A stretch of DNA of 64,000 nucleotides from Methylobacterium aquaticum (GTDB lineage: Bacteria > Pseudomonadota > Alphaproteobacteria > Rhizobiales > Beijerinckiaceae). Within the stretch, counting starts at the first letter, position 1; each line of letters opens with the position of its first letter. The notes under the pieces were generated by a model. It made no database searches. It had not been told where the DNA came from and was given only the letters and a program-made list of their open reading frames with translations. The stretch covers positions 2,555,001 to 2,619,000 of the forward strand of contig NZ_CP043627.1 of the NCBI RefSeq assembly GCF_016804325.1, given 5' to 3'. The translations under genes and the position numbers were made by a program. Positions 8,247 to 16,250 of the stretch are shown here, piece by piece.

Positions 8247-9683
8247 TCAGGCCTTCGCCGCATGCTCCGGCGTCACGGTGGCGATCCGCACGAGGTTGGT
8301 CGCGCCTGGCGTGCCGAAGGGCAGGCCCGCCACCACGATCACCCGGTCCCCGATCCCGGCGAAATTCTCCCGCACCGCGAACTTGCAGGCGCGGAACGAC
8401 ATGTCGTCGATGTCGCTGGCGTCGTTGGTGACGATCGGGTGGGTGCCCCAGGCGAGCGCGAGGCGCCGCGCCGTCTCGCGCTTCGGGGTGAGCGCGATCA
8501 CCGTGGCGTCGGGCCGGGCGCGGGCGAGCCTGAGCGCCGTCGAGCCGGAGGCGGTCCAGGCCATCACGGCCTTGAGCCCGAGCGTGTCGGCGATCTGGTG
8601 GGCCGCCGCCGCAATGGCGTCGGAGGCGGTCGATTCCGGCTGGTTGCGCTGGGCCGCGATGATCGACCAGTAGATTCCGTCCTGCTCGACCTGCTCGGCG
8701 ATGCGGTTCATGGTAGAGACCGCCTCGACCGGGAAGTCCCCGGACGCGCTCTCGGCCGAGAGCATCACGGCGTCCGCCCCTTCATAGACCGCGGTCGCCA
8801 CGTCCGAGACCTCGGCCCGGGTCGGGACGGGAGCGGCAATCATCGATTCGAGCATTTGCGTGGCCACCACCACCGGCTTGCCGAGGCGGCGCGCCCCGCG
8901 GGTGATGCGCTTCTGCACGCCCGGCACCTGCTCCAGCGGCATCTCGACCCCGAGATCGCCGCGGGCGACCATCAGCCCGTCGGCCACTTCCATGATCGCG
9001 TCGAGCGCCGCCACGGCCTGCGGCTTCTCGATCTTGGCCATCACCAGGGCACGCCCCTGCGCCACCGCCTTGACCTCGACCACGTCCTCCGGGCGCTGCA
9101 CGAACGACACCGCGATCCAGTCGGCGCCCGCGGCGAGGCCGGCCTCCAGGTCGAGACGGTCCTTCTCGGTCATCGCCGCGACCGGGATCGTGGTGTCGGG
9201 CAGCGACACGCCCTTGCGGTTCGAGATCCGGCCGCCGGTCACCACCCGGGTCACCGCCCGGCCGGGCGCGACCTCGGTGACGACGAGGCGCAGCTTGCCG
9301 TCGTCGACGATCACCGCGTGGCCGGGCTCCAGCGCCGACAGGATTTCGGGGTGGGGCAGGTGGACCCGGGTCGCGTCGCCCGGGGTCGGATCGTCGTCGA
9401 GGACGAAGCTTTGGCCGTTCTCGATCATCGCCGCGTCGCCGGAAAAGCGGCCGACCCGGAGCTTGGGGCCCTGGAGATCGACCAGCACGGCGATCGGCCG
9501 CTTCAGCTTCTGCTCGATGCCCCGGATCGTCGCCACCCGCTCGCTCAGCCGTTCGCGGGGCAGGTGGCTCATGTTGATGCGGAACACGTCGGCGCCGGCC
9601 GAGAACAGCGCCTCGATCACCGCCGGATCCTCGGAGGCCGGGCCGAGGGTCGCGACGATCTTGGTGCGGCGGGCGCGCTTCAT
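8247..9683 (-). CDS. pyk: Pyruvate kinase
   Basis: A 478-residue glycolytic enzyme transferring phosphate from phosphoenolpyruvate to ADP. It opens with RRTKIVATLGPAS, and carries the active-site lysine in MAKIEKP (217-221) and the metal-binding motif MVARGDLGVE (238-247), followed by the C-terminal allosteric-type domain to residue 478. Length and domain order are normal. It stands as a single core gene between two toxin-antitoxin-like modules. No strong ribosome site is seen before the ATG. Confidence 0.97.
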   Translation of the reverse strand: MKRARRTKIVATLGPASEDPAVIEALFSAGADVFRINMSHLPRERLSERVATIRGIEQKLKRPIAVLVDLQGPKLRVGRFSGDAAMIENGQSFVLDDDPTPGDATRVHLPHPEILSALEPGHAVIVDDGKLRLVVTEVAPGRAVTRVVTGGRISNRKGVSLPDTTIPVAAMTEKDRLDLEAGLAAGADWIAVSFVQRPEDVVEVKAVAQGRALVMAKIEKPQAVAALDAIMEVADGLMVARGDLGVEMPLEQVPGVQKRITRGARRLGKPVVVATQMLESMIAAPVPTRAEVSDVATAVYEGADAVMLSAESASGDFPVEAVSTMNRIAEQVEQDGIYWSIIAAQRNQPESTASDAIAAAAHQIADTLGLKAVMAWTASGSTALRLARARPDATVIALTPKRETARRLALAWGTHPIVTNDASDIDDMSFRACKFAVRENFAGIGDRVIVVAGLPFGTPGATNLVRIATVTPEHAAKA

Positions 9684-9847
9684 GGGGTGTCGTCCGGGTG
9701 GGAGAGATCGCGCTACGCAAAGCCGGTCGGCGGGCCCGGGTCAATTGGCGATTTGGGGCCGGGGTGAAGCGCGGGCGATGGGCTAAGGTCGGGCAGGCGA
9801 CCTCGAACCCTCTCTTGCCCATCCCTGTTTTCGTAGATACAGAAACC

Positions 9848-10132
9848 ATGGAGATCGTGTTCGACGAGTCGAAGCGGCAGCAAAACCGAGCGAAGCACGG
9901 CTACGATTTCGCCGATTTCGAGCGCTGCTTCGACCGTGATACGGCCTTGGCGCTACCGACCCGCCCCAGCCGCACGGGCCGCGCTCGTTATCTCTTCGTC
10001 GGTCGCTGAAACGGGGACATCGTCGTACTCGCGGTCGTGTCGCCTCTCGGCAGTGAGGCTTTGTCTCTCGTCAGTCTTCGCCGCGCGGACGAACAGGAAA
10101 GGGCAGTCTATGACCGGCACCTCGAAACCTGA
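9848..10132 (+). pseudogene. brnT: BrnT-type toxin gene with in-frame stop
   Basis: Codons 1-53 encode a BrnT start (MEIVFDESKRQQNRAKHGYD, then a central strand ending RARYLFVGR). Codon 54 is TGA (10007-10009), after which the same frame continues with NGDIVVLAVVSPLG and SLVSLRRADEQERAVYD, the expected C-terminal half, and stops at 10132. Read through the TGA, the product is about 94 residues, the normal size for this RelE-like ribonuclease toxin. The antitoxin gene overlaps its 3' end as usual. A nonsense mutation or a base error would explain it. Confidence 0.8.
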
Positions 10133-10424
10133 GCGGCCTTCACTCGTGACGTCCGAGGACGATTGGGACCTCGCTGGCGAGATCCCGCCTCTGACCGCCG
10201 AGGAACTGGCCCAGCTGCGACCCGCCCGCGACGTCCTTCCTCCGGAGGTCTACGCGGCCCTCCCGAGCCGCGGCGGCCGGCCGCGATCCGAGCGGCCCAA
10301 GCAGCTCGTGAGCCTGCGCCTCGACCCGGACGTGATCGAGACCTTCAAGGCGACGGGGCCGGGCTGGCAGACCCGGATGAACGAGGTGCTGGCGGAGGCG
10401 GCGCGCAAGTTGCGGGTGGCCTGA
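10110..10424 (+). CDS. brnA: BrnA-type antitoxin
   Basis: A 104-residue protein with an acidic N-terminal half (SEDDWDLAGEIPPLTAEE), a basic hinge (RGGRPRSERPKQ) and a C-terminal ribbon-helix-helix region (LVSLRLDPDVIETFKATG, then MNEVLAEAARKL). This is the BrnA layout: N-terminal toxin-neutralising part and C-terminal DNA-binding part that represses its own operon. It starts inside the 3' end of brnT. The antitoxin is intact while the toxin frame is interrupted. Confidence 0.85.
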   Translation: MTGTSKPERPSLVTSEDDWDLAGEIPPLTAEELAQLRPARDVLPPEVYAALPSRGGRPRSERPKQLVSLRLDPDVIETFKATGPGWQTRMNEVLAEAARKLRVA

Positions 10425-10554
10425 CATCGGCCGCTGCGCAGGCCGGAAACACGGCGCAGCGATATCGCGCCCGACGACGATTCACGACGACGGTTCACAT
10501 GGGCTAGACGACACCGCATCGTGAGCGGTGCAGGGCAGTGAGAATGGCATCACC

Positions 10555-11076
10555 ATGGGCGATACTCATCTGTCACAGTCGGTCGAAGCCGAGATCGAAG
10601 GTGTCGTGCGGGCGGAGCTCGGCCGGTTCGGCGTAGAGCGGGTGGAAGTTGTGGAGAGCGAGGAGTCGGACGGAACGCCATCGATCCTGGTTCTAGCCCA
10701 TTACCGTGCCGGCGCGGCGCCGGATCCGAAGACCGCGGCCGCCACAATCACCAAGGTCAACGACAAGCTGTTCGAGCTGAACGAACCCCGGTTCGCTCAC
10801 ATTTCCCACCGGCTGCCGGCCCCCACCGGGGAACCGCGCCCCGGCGTCGTGCGCAGCCGCGTCGGTGAGTCGGACGTTGCTCGCGACGGCGCGCCGCCTG
10901 GCGAAAGCCGGCGGAAGCAAGCCGCGGCAATCCGATCTACGGCGTGCGATCAGCACGGCCTATTACGCGCTGTTCCACATCGTGGCGCAGGACTGCGCCG
11001 ACCGTCTCGTCGGCCAAGGGCCGAACCGGCCGGACAAGGCGTGGCGTCAGACCTATCGCGCACTCAATCACGGTGA
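10555..11076 (+). CDS. Partner protein of a HEPN module, hypothetical
   Basis: The frame opens at ATG 10555. Residues 1-100 look genuine, with HLSQSVEAEIEGVVRAEL and a basic C-terminal region after ISHRLPAPTGEP. Past about 10868 the frame overlaps the HEPN gene and has poor coding character. If one base were missing in the C/G-rich stretch just upstream, the protein would end at a TGA (10866-10868), giving 104 residues and a GTGA overlap with the HEPN start. The true end is therefore doubtful. Function unknown; it may be the cognate partner of the HEPN protein. Confidence 0.55.
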   Translation: MGDTHLSQSVEAEIEGVVRAELGRFGVERVEVVESEESDGTPSILVLAHYRAGAAPDPKTAAATITKVNDKLFELNEPRFAHISHRLPAPTGEPRPGVVRSRVGESDVARDGAPPGESRRKQAAAIRSTACDQHGLLRAVPHRGAGLRRPSRRPRAEPAGQGVASDLSRTQSR

Positions 11077-11329
11077 CGGGAAGCGGGCCTGTGCACAATT
11101 GCGGGCGCTCGGCTTTCCGGCCACCCTGGTTCAGACTGGAGATGCCTTCCGTACGCTGCAGGAGCAGCGCCATCTCGCCGATTACGACCCCGACCATCGG
11201 GTGACGCGGGCCGATGCTCTCGCCGCCATCGCCGCGGCCGAGAACGGGATCGCGAACCTGCGGGCGACATCGAACAAGGATCGCATCGCCTTCGCGGTTC
11301 AGTTGCTCCTCAGGCCGCGAAGCCCTTGA
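10865..11329 (+). CDS. HEPN-domain protein
   Basis: A 154-residue helical protein starting at GTG 10865. The motif AISTAYYALFH near residue 30 is the hallmark helix of the HEPN group found in nucleotidyltransferase-HEPN pairs, and WRQTYRALNHGD supplies a candidate Arg/His catalytic site. HEPN proteins are often RNases or the toxic half of two-gene modules. The gene before it overlaps its start but is not a recognisable MNT nucleotidyltransferase. A toxin-like role is likely but unproven. Confidence 0.7.
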   Translation: MSRTLLATARRLAKAGGSKPRQSDLRRAISTAYYALFHIVAQDCADRLVGQGPNRPDKAWRQTYRALNHGDGKRACAQLRALGFPATLVQTGDAFRTLQEQRHLADYDPDHRVTRADALAAIAAAENGIANLRATSNKDRIAFAVQLLLRPRSP

Positions 11330-11341
11330 ACCGCCTCAGCC

Positions 11342-11800
11342 TCACGGCCCCGCCCTTCCCGGATCCGTCAGCTGGATCGTCCAGCTCTTTTGCTCCCCCG
11401 TATCGACCTCGAAGAAGCCGTTGCGGTCGTAGCCGCGGGCCAGGCAATCCTCGACGCCCCGGATGGTGAACTCGCGGTCGCGGGTACACATCAGGGAGCG
11501 GCCGCTCCACTCGCCGCCGCGGTCGTAATCGACCGCGAAGACGTAGTAGAACCGGGCGGCGAGCGCCCCCTTGAGGAGGGTCTCGCAGCCCTTGGCCGAG
11601 AGGTTCCACCAGCCCTCCGTCACCCAGCCGCCGGAATCCCGGTAGCCGAGCGCGATGCCGATGCGGCTGCCGGTCATGTTGCACATCCGCAGGTCCGCCC
11701 GCGCCGGCCCGGCCCCGAGCAGGGCGAGGAGCGGGAGCGAGAGCAGGGCGGCGCGGCGGGGGGCGAGGAAGTCAGCCAACCAGGATGATGCGGAGGTCAT
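11342..11800 (-). CDS. DUF1036 secreted protein
   Basis: A 152-residue protein whose ATG at 11800 overlaps the glycerate kinase 3' end by 29 bases. A hydrophobic signal segment (ALLSLPLLALLGAGPARA) ends near residue 36. The rest is a DUF1036 domain with the family-type LRMCNMTGSRIGIALGY start, GGWVTEGWWNL and conserved cysteines. Periplasmic location is likely; the molecular role of DUF1036 is unknown. Confidence 0.8.
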   Translation of the reverse strand: MTSASSWLADFLAPRRAALLSLPLLALLGAGPARADLRMCNMTGSRIGIALGYRDSGGWVTEGWWNLSAKGCETLLKGALAARFYYVFAVDYDRGGEWSGRSLMCTRDREFTIRGVEDCLARGYDRNGFFEVDTGEQKSWTIQLTDPGRAGP

Positions 11801-13082
11801 TGACGTTGGTGCGGGTGGGCCCGGGCCGGACGAGGTCGCCGATCCGGTCGAAGAACGGAGTCGAGTCGTTCTCTCCCAAGCTCGCCCCCGCGTCGAGCCC
11901 CGCCGCCGCCGCACGGGTGAGCGTCGTGGGGTCGATCATCGCGCCGGCCGGGTCGGTGGCCTCGCCGCGGCCGCCATCGGTGCCGTCGGTATCGGCCGAG
12001 AGCGCCGCGATGCCGGGGGCGCCGTCGAGCGCCAGCGCCAGCGCCAGCGCGTATTCCTGGTTCGGCCCGCCCTGGCCCTCGCCGCGGATCGTCACGGTCA
12101 ACTCGCCGCCGGAGATCAGCGCCACCTTGCGTCCGGCGGCCTGCATCTCGCGGGCGAGCGCGGCATGGGCCGCCGCGACCTCGCGGGCCTCGCCCTCGAG
12201 ATCGGCCCCGAGCAGCACCGGCTCGTAGCCGGCTTCGTGCGCCGCCGCCGCAGCGGCCTCGATGGCGTCGACCGGCCGGGCGATGATGCGGAACTCGCTG
12301 CGGGCGAAGGCCGGGTCGCCGGGCTTCGGGCTCTCGTTGGCGGGATCGTTCAGCAGCGCCTCGGCGGAAGCCGGCAGGGGGATGGAGCGGCGGGCGCAGA
12401 TCGCCCGGGCGTCGGCCAGCGTGGTCGGGTCCGGCACCGTCGGGCCCGAGGCGATCACCGCGGGATCGTCCCGGGGCACGTCGGAGATCGCCAGCGTCAG
12501 GATCCGGCCGGCGTTGCGGGCGGCGCCCGCGAGCCGCCCGCCCTTGATGCGCGAGAGGTGCTTGCGCACGCAGTTGATCTCGTCGATCGCGGCGCCCGAG
12601 CGCAGGAGCGCCCGGGTGATGCCCTGCTTCTCAGGCAGCGTCAGGGCGCCGGCCGGGGCGATCCAGTTGGCCGAGCCGCCGCCGGAGAGGAGCACCAGCA
12701 CGAGGTCGTCGGGGCCGGCCGAGGCCGCGAGATCGAGGGCGCGCTGGGTCGCCGCGATGCCGGCCTGGTCCGGCACCGGGTGGCCGGCCTCCACCACCTC
12801 GATCACCCCGGCCGGCTCGCCGTAGCCGTGGCGGGCCACCGCCAGGCCTTCGATGCGGGACGGATCGACCCCTTGTTCCCGGTAATGCCGCTCGGCCAAA
12901 GCCGCCATGCTGGCCCCGGCCTTGCCGGCACCGAGGATCACCAGCCGCCCGGCCGGCACCGGGGGCAGGTGCGGCACCAGGCAGCCGCGCGGATGGGCGG
13001 CCGTGACGCCGGCATCGAGCAGGCGCAGCAGCAGGGCGCGGGTCTCCGAGGGAGAGGGTTCCCGGGCGGGGGCATCGGTCAC
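11772..13082 (-). CDS. Glycerate 2-kinase (MOFRL/DUF4147 family)
   Basis: A 436-residue enzyme expected to phosphorylate D-glycerate with ATP. It shows an N-terminal nucleotide-binding region VILGAGKAGASMA, the LVLLSGGGSANW loop, the INCVRKHLSRIKGG helix and the C-terminal MOFRL-type motif GGPNQEYALALAL. GTG 13082 is preferred because GAGGAG lies about 8 bases before it. In methylotrophic Methylobacterium this family feeds the serine cycle (gckA); TtuD-type enzymes act in tartrate or hydroxypyruvate breakdown. No other serine-cycle genes are nearby, so the pathway is not settled. Confidence 0.9.
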   Translation of the reverse strand: MTDAPAREPSPSETRALLLRLLDAGVTAAHPRGCLVPHLPPVPAGRLVILGAGKAGASMAALAERHYREQGVDPSRIEGLAVARHGYGEPAGVIEVVEAGHPVPDQAGIAATQRALDLAASAGPDDLVLVLLSGGGSANWIAPAGALTLPEKQGITRALLRSGAAIDEINCVRKHLSRIKGGRLAGAARNAGRILTLAISDVPRDDPAVIASGPTVPDPTTLADARAICARRSIPLPASAEALLNDPANESPKPGDPAFARSEFRIIARPVDAIEAAAAAAHEAGYEPVLLGADLEGEAREVAAAHAALAREMQAAGRKVALISGGELTVTIRGEGQGGPNQEYALALALALDGAPGIAALSADTDGTDGGRGEATDPAGAMIDPTTLTRAAAAGLDAGASLGENDSTPFFDRIGDLVRPGPTRTNVNDLRIILVG

Positions 13083-13156
13083 GAGGCGGCTCCTCTGAAG
13101 GTTACGGTCACGCTTCGGGCCGGCTTCGTGCCGGTCTCGTTCCGGTTTGTTAGAGC

Positions 13157-14107
13157 TTAGATGGCAGGCGCGGCCCGCCGGGGGCGGGCGACGGCGATGC
13201 CGGCCAGGATCAGGCCGCCGCCGAGCACCTGGAGGGGACCCAGGGCCTCGCCGAGGAGGATCCAGGCGAGGATCGCGGCGGCCACCGCCTCCAGGAAGAT
13301 CACCAGGGAGGAGAAGGCCGCGGGCAGGCGCCCGAGCGCGACCGCGAGCAGGCCCTGGCCGCCGGCATGGCTGACGAGGGCGAGTGCCAGGAGCCCGGCG
13401 GCGGCGCTCCAGGATTGCGGCAGCACCGGGCGGGTCTCGATCACGGCCACCGCGCCGAGCAGCACCAGGGCGGTGACGCAGGAGGCCACGAAGGTGACGC
13501 GGGCGGCGCCCAGGCCCCGGGCCCGGGCGCGCTCCACGGTGAGGAAGTAGAGGGCGAAAAAGAACGCGGTGATCACCCCGTCCCGGTCGCCGGCGAGGCG
13601 CGCCGGATCGACCTGCACCGATTGCCCGACCAGGGTGGCGCCGCCGAGAAGGCAGACGAGGAGGCCGATGAGCGTGCGCCCGGCGGGCCGGCGGCTGAGG
13701 CCGATCCAGGCGAGCACCACCACGAAGACCGGCGCGGTCGTTGCGAAGAAGGTGGCGTTGGCGACCGTCGTGCCGAGGATCGCGAGGTGCCAGAACAGCA
13801 GGTCGCCCGAGAAGGCGAGGCCGGCGAGCAGCACCGAGGGCGTGACGGCGCGGCGCAGGCGCGGCGCCCGCGCCTCCTCCCAGCACATCCAGCCGTAGAG
13901 CGCCGGCAGCGCCAGGGCGACGCGCCAGAACGCGCTGGCGAAGGGCCCGACCTCGGGGCTGACGAACCGCACCAGGACCGGCGACAGGCCCATCGCCAGC
14001 GCGCCGACGACGAGGGCGGCGAGCGCCGGACCGAGACCCGCGGAGTCGTCGGCCGAGGCGCCGACGGACGGGCCGGCGGCGAGGTCGGGCTTAAGGGTGG
14101 GGGACAT
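13157..14107 (-). CDS. EamA/DMT-family transporter
   Basis: A 316-residue inner-membrane protein with about ten hydrophobic segments arranged as two EamA repeats. Typical features are PVLVRFVSPEVGPFASAFWR in the first repeat and EAVAAAILAWILLGE in the second. The ATG at 14107 is preferred over a longer in-frame start, since the extra N-terminal residues do not look like coding sequence. It lies 74 bases before the glycerate kinase start on the same strand. Such proteins often export amino acids or metabolites; substrate unknown. Confidence 0.88.
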   Translation of the reverse strand: MSPTLKPDLAAGPSVGASADDSAGLGPALAALVVGALAMGLSPVLVRFVSPEVGPFASAFWRVALALPALYGWMCWEEARAPRLRRAVTPSVLLAGLAFSGDLLFWHLAILGTTVANATFFATTAPVFVVVLAWIGLSRRPAGRTLIGLLVCLLGGATLVGQSVQVDPARLAGDRDGVITAFFFALYFLTVERARARGLGAARVTFVASCVTALVLLGAVAVIETRPVLPQSWSAAAGLLALALVSHAGGQGLLAVALGRLPAAFSSLVIFLEAVAAAILAWILLGEALGPLQVLGGGLILAGIAVARPRRAAPAI

Positions 14108-14307
14108 CGGCGGGCCTTGCGCGGGGCGCTCCCGGTGCGGAATCGGTCGGTCGTGTCCGTCACTATGGCATGTCGCGCCCGGCGTCACCGGTTCGCGCCG
14201 ATGGAGACCGCCCCGCCATTTGGGTATGGAGGGCGGGCGGATCCCGCCGTCGCCCTGGGACTCCGCCGCGCCGCCGCCGCCACTCCCCCCAAAAGACCGA
14301 TCGCCCG

Positions 14308-15078
14308 ATGAACGCCGCTCCCGCCTCCCGCCACCCGCCCCAGCCCCACCCCGTCGAGACGATCCCCGGCGATCCGGCCTGCGGCCTCCTGCTCCTGTGC
14401 GACCACGCCTCGAACGCGGTGCCGCCGGACCTCGACCATCTCGGCGTCGCCGCTCCGCATTTCGAGCGGCACATCGCCTACGACATCGGGGCGGCGGCGG
14501 TGACGCGCTCGCTCGCCCGGCGGCTCGGGGCGCCGGCGCTCCTCACCACCTTCTCGCGGCTGATCATCGATCCCAATCGCGGCCGCACCGACCCGACCCT
14601 GGTGATGCGCCTCTCGGACGGGGCGATCGTGCCGGGCAATGCCAGGATCGGCCCCGAGGGCGTGGCCGAGCGGCTCGCCCGCTTCTACGATCCCTACGAC
14701 CGGGCGATCGATGCCGCGGTCGCCGCCGCCCTGGCCGCCGGCGCGCCGCCGGCCATCGTCACCGTGCACAGCTTCACCCCGGCCTGGCGCGGGGTGGCGC
14801 GGCCCTGGCAGGTCGGCATCCTGTGGGACCGGGACGAGCGCCTCGCCGGCCCGCTGATCGCGGGCCTGAGAGCGGATCCGGCCGGGTTCACGGTGGGCGA
14901 CAACCAGCCCTATGGCGGCGGCCTGCCGGGCGACACGATCGACCGGCACGCCCTGGCGCGGGGGTTGCCCAACGCGCTCATCGAGATCCGCCAGGACCTG
15001 ATCGGCGACGAGGCCGGGGCCGAGGACTGGGCCGCGCGGTTTGCCGCCCTGCTGGGGCCGTTGGTCGCCCGCGCTTGA
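14308..15078 (+). CDS. N-formylglutamate amidohydrolase family protein
   Basis: A 256-residue cytoplasmic enzyme. LLLLCDHASNAVP, the HIAYDIGAAAVT segment, SRLIIDPNR and TVHSFTPAW near residue 155 are signature segments of the N-formylglutamate amidohydrolase family, which hydrolyses N-formyl-L-glutamate in histidine breakdown. No hut genes are nearby, so the natural substrate here may differ. The ATG at 14308 is chosen because an earlier in-frame start would add a low-complexity Arg/Pro-rich tail. Confidence 0.88.
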   Translation: MNAAPASRHPPQPHPVETIPGDPACGLLLLCDHASNAVPPDLDHLGVAAPHFERHIAYDIGAAAVTRSLARRLGAPALLTTFSRLIIDPNRGRTDPTLVMRLSDGAIVPGNARIGPEGVAERLARFYDPYDRAIDAAVAAALAAGAPPAIVTVHSFTPAWRGVARPWQVGILWDRDERLAGPLIAGLRADPAGFTVGDNQPYGGGLPGDTIDRHALARGLPNALIEIRQDLIGDEAGAEDWAARFAALLGPLVARA

Positions 15079-15136
15079 CCGGGCGGGCAACCGCGCCCCA
15101 CCTCACGCGTCTACGATTTTTCGAGGGAATCCCACG

Positions 15137-15442
15137 ATGGACGGCATCGACGAGAAAACCCGCACCGAGCTCGAGGCCGCGGTCTTCCGCCGCCTGGTGT
15201 CGCACCTCCAGGGGCGCACCGACGTGCAGAACATCGACCTGATGAACCTCGCCGGGTTCTGCCGGAACTGCCTGTCGAACTGGCTCAAGGACGCGGCGGA
15301 TACCCGCGGTCTCCCGCTCACCAAGGACCAGAGCCGCGAGCACGTCTACGGCATGCCCTACGACGAGTGGAAGGCGCGCCACCAGAACGAGGCGACCCCC
15401 GAGCAGGCGGCGGCCTTCGCGGCGCGGGCGGAGACGCATTGA
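15137..15442 (+). CDS. DUF1244 family protein
   Basis: A 101-residue soluble protein with the highly conserved core NLAGFCRNCLSNWLKDAA and GMPYDEWKA, diagnostic of DUF1244, a small family common in alphaproteobacteria. The Cys-x2-Cys pair may bind metal, but function is unknown. It follows the amidohydrolase by 58 bases on the same strand and may be cotranscribed. Confidence 0.9.
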   Translation: MDGIDEKTRTELEAAVFRRLVSHLQGRTDVQNIDLMNLAGFCRNCLSNWLKDAADTRGLPLTKDQSREHVYGMPYDEWKARHQNEATPEQAAAFAARAETH

Positions 15443-15508
15443 GGGCGCGGCCGCGCCGGGGCGGGGCTGTCCGAGAACACTTTCGAGACGAGAAGGGCGC
15501 GGGTTCCA

Positions 15509-15704
15509 CCCTCTCCCGCGGGCGGGGAGAGGCCTTCGCACCCCTTGCCGGGTGCGAAGGTAGCCCGAAGGGCGAGGGTGAGGGGGTGTTCCCGGATGAG
15601 GCTCCTCCGGCACCTCCCCCTCACCCTCGCTCCGGCTTTCGCCTGCGCTTCTTTCGCCCCCGGCAAGGGGGGCGAAAGCCTCTCCCCGCCCGCGGGGAGA
15701 GGGG
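15509..15704. repeat. Inverted pair of REP-like palindromic units
   Basis: The 489-base gap 15443-15931 holds no convincing gene. It contains two opposed copies of a GC-rich unit: CTCTCCCGCGGGCGGGGAGA at 15511-15530 and its counterpart near 15681-15703, with GAGGGTGAGGGGGTG facing CACCTCCCCCTCACCCTC in the middle and internal hairpins such as CCTTCGCACCCC/GGGTGCGAAGG. The layout matches the elements at 45630 and 49617 and suggests a dispersed repeat family. Confidence 0.75.
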
Positions 15705-15931
15705 ATTTCCCACGCCACTCTTCTCACCGCACAGCAGCAAGGGCGGCAGGCGACTGAATCCCCACGGGATCACACCACCCCGAATCCGGCAGCGCAAGAA
15801 CTCGGTAAGGTTGCGCATCTATCAAGATCCGGGAGGGCGAGCCGAAGGCCGCCATCCGTCAGTGGGTTGGGGTGCCTGATGGCCGCGTCCGCCCCGGCGG
15901 CACGACAGACCCATCGGCAAGGAGACCGTGA

Positions 15932-16204
15932 ATGAACGCGCACAGCATGCCGGACGCCGACGTCGCCTCGTCGGGCGTCGCCGCCGAGGAGCTCAAGCAG
16001 TTCATCGAGCGCATCGAGCGCCTGGAGGAGGAGAAGGCCGGCCTCCAGGGCGACATCAAGGACGTGATGCTCGAGCTCAAGGGCCGCGGCTTCGACGTGA
16101 AGGCGGTCCGTACCATCCTGCGCCTGCGCAAGAAGGACCATTCCGAGCGCCAGGAGGAAGAGGCGATCCTGGAGCTGTACATGCAGGCGCTGGGCATGGC
16201 GTAG
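15932..16204 (+). CDS. gapR: GapR-family DNA-binding protein (DUF2312)
   Basis: A 90-residue protein of the DUF2312 (UPF0335) family. The coiled helices [19 protein letters not shown] and the basic segment [14 protein letters not shown] match GapR, the alphaproteobacterial protein that binds overtwisted DNA ahead of replication and transcription forks. AAGGAG lies 8 bases before the ATG. It is followed 46 bases later by a DUF3095 gene on the same strand. Several paralogues are common in this group, so it may not be the only copy. Confidence 0.9.
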   Translation: MNAHSMPDADVASSGVAAEELKQFIERIERLEEEKAGLQGDIKDVMLELKGRGFDVKAVRTILRLRKKDHSERQEEEAILELYMQALGMA

Positions 16205-16250
16205 CCGTCCCGGGCGGAACCGGCGCCGCCTCTTCGAGCGTTTGGGACCG

